Assembly: GCA_013407085.1 (NCBI GenBank)
Contig: JACCGJ010005138.1
Coordinates: 1 to 64,000, forward strand
Direction of reading: 5' to 3'
Length of the DNA stretch: 64,000 nt
From: Atriophallophorus winterbourni
Lineage: Eukaryota; Platyhelminthes; Trematoda; Plagiorchiida; Microphallidae
A program made the position numbers and the translations under genes. The notes beneath the pieces are model-generated. The model worked only from the letters and a program-made list of their open reading frames with translations, was not told the origin of the DNA and made no database searches. How positions within the stretch are numbered: the stretch's first letter is position 1; every line of letters starts with the position of its first letter. Shown piece by piece: positions 59,215 to 64,000 of the stretch.

Positions 59215-60426
59215 ATGGTGCTTTCTAAATACTTGAAAACATCTCGAAACACACAACGTGTTACTCCACGATCGAATAAATGTTCAGTCGTACTAGACTC
59301 GAATATGTCGACCCTACTCTCTAAATTACACAATTTGGAGACTAATTTTGAAACCATGGTTGATAAAGTGAACAGTATGTCGCGCCTTTTCCAGGTACTA
59401 GAACCATTGGCAATTCTCCTTGACCCCAACTATAATCTTGACTATGATCTGCTTCAACGCACGGGACGCTTCGTTGAATCTCTAACCTCTGAAATAGAGC
59501 AACGGAGAATTAGAGCTAAGAACATAATCCTTCTGAATATAGACGATAAATACCCGTTGGATGAACTCAAACGGTCAATCCTCTCTCATTACGGCCTTCC
59601 GGCTGACTCAGCGACACTCATTAGGCTTCGTAAATCGTCAATTGCTAGCCGCACCCCAATCCTTATCAAATTTATTAACGAAGAATATGCTTCTCACATC
59701 CTAAAAAACAAGCATGTTCTAGCTTCACTTCCTCGATTCTCGAATGTGTTGCTTAAACGTGACAACACACCCCTACAACGTAAGTTCACCCGCAAAATTC
59801 TCAAGCCCGCGACGGAAAGCACCCAATCCCCATCTTGTAGCAACCAGACTTCTAACCTCACTGACATAAGTATCGCGACTGAAAATGTATCTATCAGCTT
59901 AGACGTCGGATCACCTGCTACACCCCAGGTAATCGTTGATCCACAAACTGTCCCTCGCCCAATTATTAAGGATAACAAAAAAGCTAAGCTTCCAACATTT
60001 AGAGCAATAGCTCCTCTCCTCAACCAAGCGCCAATTATTAGGCCTTATGCGAATGGCTCTTTCAAAAAGAGTAATTCTAGTTATTCAAGAAAAAATTTTC
60101 ACCAATTACCTATGCACGCTCCCACCTTTAATTATTATGGTCCTTCACCGTACGGTCGTCTTAATTCTGCATCGTGGTCCTACCCTCATTCTATGCAGCA
60201 TGGTGAAAATCCACAAAACCTTAGACTAAATAGGAACTTTAACTTTCCTTATATTTATCCCAACCCTCAAACTTTTAAGCCACCACAAACAAACGCACAT
60301 AGAATTTCCACTTGGCCACACCCTGCTCCACAAATATATCCATCATACGCCCCCACCCAGTTTTACCCAGACCATTTCCAACCTTCAAATTTTCCCCTTG
60401 TGTTTCCACCCATCTACACGATGTAG
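59215..60426 (+). CDS. LINE ORF1 protein (RNA-binding, coiled coil plus RRM-like segment)
   Basis: From the first ATG, 403 residues. An N-terminal heptad-like stretch (LLSKLHNLETNFETMVDKVN) is followed by a segment with the RRM-like ORF1 pattern (AKNIILLNIDDKYPLDELKR, ATLIRLRKSSIASRTPILIK, ASHILKNKHVL). The C-terminal half is a Pro/Tyr/Asn-rich low-complexity tail. No CCHC knuckle is visible. Such proteins bind the element RNA as trimers in cytoplasmic particles. The frame is intact. Its last codons (ATG TAG) overlap the ORF2 frame, which is open from 60312, suggesting coupled translation. Confidence 0.8.
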   Translation: MVLSKYLKTSRNTQRVTPRSNKCSVVLDSNMSTLLSKLHNLETNFETMVDKVNSMSRLFQVLEPLAILLDPNYNLDYDLLQRTGRFVESLTSEIEQRRIRAKNIILLNIDDKYPLDELKRSILSHYGLPADSATLIRLRKSSIASRTPILIKFINEEYASHILKNKHVLASLPRFSNVLLKRDNTPLQRKFTRKILKPATESTQSPSCSNQTSNLTDISIATENVSISLDVGSPATPQVIVDPQTVPRPIIKDNKKAKLPTFRAIAPLLNQAPIIRPYANGSFKKSNSSYSRKNFHQLPMHAPTFNYYGPSPYGRLNSASWSYPHSMQHGENPQNLRLNRNFNFPYIYPNPQTFKPPQTNAHRISTWPHPAPQIYPSYAPTQFYPDHFQPSNFPLVFPPIYTM

Positions 60427-63382
60427 TGCAATCTAGTTTCAAATCTCCGGCCCCTATCATCAATACACCTCTTTCTACTTCCCCTATCCGCATCCTTCTA
60501 TTTAACGCGAGATCAATTACTTCTAAAATGTCTGATCTTCAATTTTTCCTATCTACTAACCCGACTGATGTAGTCTTAATCACTGAAACTTGGACGACTG
60601 ATGAAGATGCAGACGCACTCCTTTTCCTCCCAAATTATAATATTTTTCGTAAAAATCGGTGCTCCACTCGTGGTGGTGGTTGCATCATATATAATACTAA
60701 GGATATCCCGGCCAAACTTTATTCTTCTTCTACACTGGATGATATTGGTGATTCGGTATGGATCGATATACCTTCACTGGACGCCCCTTTCGGTTGTATT
60801 TACAACCCACCTCCTCCATCTTCACATAATCTTGATAAGATAAAAAATGCTTTTATTGAAGTTTCACTGACCCCTCATAAAAATAAACTTATAGCTGGTG
60901 ATTTTAACATGCCTCATACATGCTGGAATTCCCCCCATCTATCTAGAAAATTTTCCTCTTTTTCCGAAGCAATCAGCTTACTAGGTTACACTCAAGCAGT
61001 AGATAAACCTACAAGGCAATCAAGCCTTCTAGACCTTATTTTCACATTGGTTCCTAATCCTAGTAATGTGCAAGTCATACCGCCATTTCTTGGTTGTGAT
61101 CATAAAATGGTTATGTGCCAACTTCATCTTCATGAAACTCGGACATCCATCACCACAGATAATGATTGTCTTTATATTGATCGGATAAAGTTTTCGACTC
61201 TAATCAGAAACTCTGATTGGACTGACTTCTTTATATCTCCAGATTTTAATCTTATCTCTTCCATATTTCATAAAAATCTCTCTAGATGTCTTGTAACTGC
61301 ATCACTTCATCGAAAGACTAAACCTATTAAACTTGATAAAATAAAACTTCTTGAAAAAAGATAGCCCGTCTTTCTGCTTTTGTCAACCACACACCAGACT
61401 TTTATCACGCCCACACCCAAATTGATTGGGTGGCACTTTGTCATTTTTAAATGATTGTGTAAAAATATATATATATACCAGACTTTTATTCATTTTTACG
61501 TCTCAAGGAACTTCTTAGCTCTTTTACAACAATCAAATTACAATTCATCGAGAATCAAGAAAGAATGGCCCTGAACAGTGCTTCGAAGACCAAGTCTTTG
61601 AACAGTCTGACGAGATCTCGATATAATCTAAGTAAACATGAAATTTCTACACTCGTGTTCAACGATGATGGTAGGGAATCATCAACATCAGACTCTTTAG
61701 CAATAAGTAAGCTTTTCCTGAACTATTTTAGTCAGTCATTCAATACCAGCGTATACCCTGTACTCCCAAATCAAAATAATAATTCAATGTGTATGGATTC
61801 CATCTCCTTTAGTTTACAAGAAGTTAGCTCAATGTGTCGGCGAAGCAAATCTTCTTACAAGCCTGATATTGTGGGCTTTCTTCCAGCAATCTTGCAACTA
61901 AATACGGATGATATACCATTAATTTTATTAAACCTGTTTAATCTTTCTATCAAATCTGGTATTTTTCCTCTCGAATGGAAACATTCTGTCATTGTACCTC
62001 GGTTTAAAACAGGGAATTTGCACATCGTCACCAATTATCGCCCAATTAATCACACACCTTTTCTCTCTAGGCTATTCGAAAAGTTGATCAAGAACGCATT
62101 AATAGCTTACTTGGGTCCAAACGCTTTCTCTCCATTCCAACATGGCTTTTTAAATCAAAAGTCCTGCATTACCTGTCAGCTGGAATATTTGGACCATATA
62201 ACGGCCTCCATAGATCATGGATTAGCTGTACTGACAGTTTTCTTAGACATTCCCAAAGCATTTGATAAGGTTCCTCATTCTCTTCTTCTTCGAAAATTAT
62301 CATCACTTGGGATTTCCGGATCCCTATTTAATTGGTTCTGCTCATATCTTTCTGATCGCACCTTCTCCGTTTCCGTTAATGGCATATCCTCTGGAACACA
62401 ACCTATACCAAGTGGAGTCATTCAGGGTAGCGTACTAGGTCCCCTCCTTTTTCTTATATATATTAATGATGTGCAGGATTTCGTAAAAAACTCAAAGCTT
62501 TTTATATTTGCGGATGATATTAAACTTGTTTTAGCTTTCCCAGCCATAGAGGTATCACAGGCTATAGACTCTCTCAACGACGATCTTTCAACCCTTTCAA
62601 GTTGGGGCTCACAATGGGGTTTAGAATTCTCAGCTCTGAAGACGCAATTCATGGGTATACGCTGCTCAATACCCCCCGGTAGTATTATTCTCAACAATAC
62701 ACCACTCGCAACTTCTAACGAAATCAAAGACTTGGGATTTAGATATTCTTCATCTCTCAATTTCAACGAACAAGTAAGATTTCTCATAGCAAGAGCTAGA
62801 CAGAATTTTGGTTTGATAAATCAAAAATTCCTCCTTCGTGAAAGTAGACTAAGTCTATATAAAATGAAAGTATTACCACTTCTTGATTACTGTAATATAG
62901 CCTACTCCCACATCGCTAGGCGTGACTGTATTCTCCTAGAAAGCCTTCAACGTAGAATTAGCAAAATCATGTTAGGCTACTCTAATCCTTCACCTTATAA
63001 AGTAAGATGCAATCTACTAGACATTGACCCGCTATGGTTACGCAGAATTCGCCTTAATCTTTTTCTTTTCTTCCTAATCATCACAGAGCACCAAGTTAAG
63101 CTTAGATCTACCATGCGCTTCCAAGATTGCAATCGTTCTGTACGACGTAACCGAATGAGGCTATTACATATTCCCCTTACTCGCACTAAAGTTCGACAAA
63201 ACCTCTTTTTAATTAGGTATGCGCATCTTTGGAATTCTCTTCCACTTCATTTCCGCATGTGCACATCTGCAGGTAAATTTAAAACACTCGTAGATTCTCT
63301 TACTGCTCCATCGCTATGCGAAATTCTGAAAATAAACACTTCTATAGACAATATATTTTGTCACGGTATTCCTGGTTATTGA
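60427..63382 (+). pseudogene. LINE ORF2 (APE endonuclease + reverse transcriptase) split by a small insertion
   Basis: The frame is open upstream, overlapping ORF1 from about 60312. Endonuclease boxes: LLFNARSITSKMSDL, LITETWT, LIAGDFNMPHTCW, LLDLIFTL and GCDHKMV. The frame is first lost at TAG 61362-61364 in an A-rich stretch (cttgaaaaaagatag), and the conserved reading continues one frame over until the insertion at 61406-61476. Beyond it, reverse transcriptase reads without a break from about 61490 to 63382: NYRPINHTPFLSRLFEKLI, VFLDIPKAFDKVPHSLLLRK, GVIQGSVLGPLLFLIYINDV, catalytic FADDIKLVL (about 62505-62530), and a C-terminal LWNSLPLHFR. The ETW, GDFN and FADD residues are all present. 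Confidence 0.85.
61393..61489 (+). mobile_element. 71-bp insertion flanked by a 13-bp target-site duplication
   Basis: accagacttttat occurs at 61393-61405 and 61477-61489. Between them, 71 bp start with cacgcccacacccaaattga, contain a perfect CACCCAA/TTGGGTG hairpin, and end in an aaaaatatatatatat tail. Dropping one duplication copy and the insert brings the flanking ORF2 reading into one frame, which supports a genuine insertion. The tail suggests a short retroposed sequence; its source is not recognised. Confidence 0.75.
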
Positions 63383-63459
63383 ACCAGTTGTATGTATTTT
63401 GTACACTAGCACTCGTATAGAACTGTTCACAATGTCCGAAATACATGGTATTATTAAGT

Positions 63460-64000
63460 GTCATGTTACTTAGTGTCTATGTATGTTTCATCTATTTCTA
63501 CTCTTCCCTCATATCTGTCTAGGCCTGGGCAACCTGACACTATCTTAGCCCATGTGCAGTCTCTGACTGTGCGGCACTTTGCCTTGATCGGGCTTGTGCT
63601 TTCATACATTCATCAAAACCTGGGACTAGTTTTATATGTACCTTTACTTTTTGTATCTCTTTAGTCAGGTTACTTAGGGTCTATGTATGTTACATCTATT
63701 TCTATTCCCCATTTCATATCTGTCTAGGCCTGGGCAACCTGACAATATCTTAGTCAGGTTACTTAGGGTCTATGTATGTTACATCTATTTCTATTCCCCA
63801 TCTTATATCTGTCTAGGCCTGGGCAACCTGACAGTATCTTAGCCCACGTGCAGTTATCCTTATCGTTTCAATTCAGGTTTCTATCGTAAACAAATGTCTC
63901 TAAAAAATAGAAACATCTAAAAAATTTATTTTTTTGATTAGCTATTTATAACGCTGCTGTAGTGTCAGGTTACATAGAGTCTATGCATGTCTCGTCATAG
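63460..64000 (+). repeat. Composite tandem array: LINE 3' UTR plus SINE-A 3' block
   Basis: Four successive units start with g/tcaggttacttagggtctatgt (63463-, 63664-, 63753- and, diverged, 63966-) and continue ttacatctatttctattccc into catatctgtctaggcctggg. The middle period is 89 bp. The first unit is the LINE's own 3' end. The array runs off the window edge. Confidence 0.8.

Larger units (their letters stand above)
59030..63612 (+). mobile_element. CR1-like non-LTR retrotransposon (LINE), nearly full length, ORF1 + ORF2
   Basis: A 5' leader (59030-59214) is followed by ORF1, ORF2 with APE endonuclease and reverse transcriptase, and a 3' UTR. The 3' UTR continues into the SINE-A 3' block and a cattcatc tail. 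ORF2 is interrupted once by a 71-bp insertion with target duplication. Apart from that the coding sequence is long and well preserved, so this copy is younger than the other LINE debris in the window. The 5' limit is uncertain. Confidence 0.8.

Noticed and set aside
63460..64000. CRISPR-like array
   Set aside because: The units are an 89-bp tandem of LINE/SINE sequence without spacers in a eukaryotic genome.

Overview
The window is eukaryotic nuclear DNA and most resembles a parasitic flatworm (trematode, opisthorchiid-like). Three host genes are split into many exons with GT/AG introns. Most of the remaining sequence is retrotransposons and short repeats. The complete LTR element has the CHCC (not CCHC) Gag zinc box described for the CsRn1 group of fluke Ty3/Gypsy elements. 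The organism is an inference; no ribosomal or mitochondrial marker is present.

Host genes, left to right. (1) The last five exons of SHQ1, the H/ACA snoRNP assembly factor, on + (1242-8753); earlier exons lie outside the window. (2) A three-exon RING-type E3 ubiquitin ligase on + (13071-24076, 809 aa if spliced as proposed). Its RING finger is completed across the exon 1/exon 2 junction. (3) A complete 13-exon gene for the large subunit of replication protein A (RPA1/RPA70) on - (40630 down to 28824, 623 aa). All exon phases join without a break. The RING and RPA1 genes converge.

Repeats. About 30 copies of one unnamed SINE-like family (called SINE-A here, with cataccata-type tails) lie in introns and intergenic DNA in both orientations, some nested or in tandem. 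The 3' ~110 bp of SINE-A also forms the end of the LINE at 59.0-63.6 kb, which suggests that this LINE is its mobilising partner. Other old elements are RTE-like LINE pieces with a CAA-repeat tail, CR1/Jockey-like LINE pieces, two Penelope-like remnants, a long-TIR Mutator-like element flanked by a 10-bp duplication, a tRNA-Gln-like SINE head, a perfect 161-bp tandem duplication, and several unnamed families (R2, R3, R4).

The right third (44.6-64.0 kb) is a block of retroelements: CR1/Jockey-like LINE pieces on - (44.6-47.6 kb); a 5-kb CsRn1-like Gypsy element with both LTRs (48132-53173); a BEL/Pao element without 5' end or integrase (53174 to about 58938); a CR1-like LINE with ORF1 and ORF2 (about 59.0-63.6 kb), interrupted by a 71-bp insertion with a 13-bp target duplication; and a composite LINE-end/SINE tandem array running off the window.

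The most notable observations are a textbook -1 frameshift signal (GGGAAAA, 5-nt spacer, 7-bp stem) at the Gypsy gag/pol junction, the LINE/SINE tail sharing, the Gypsy-BEL fusion without target duplication, and the Mutator-like foldback element just upstream of an SHQ1 exon.
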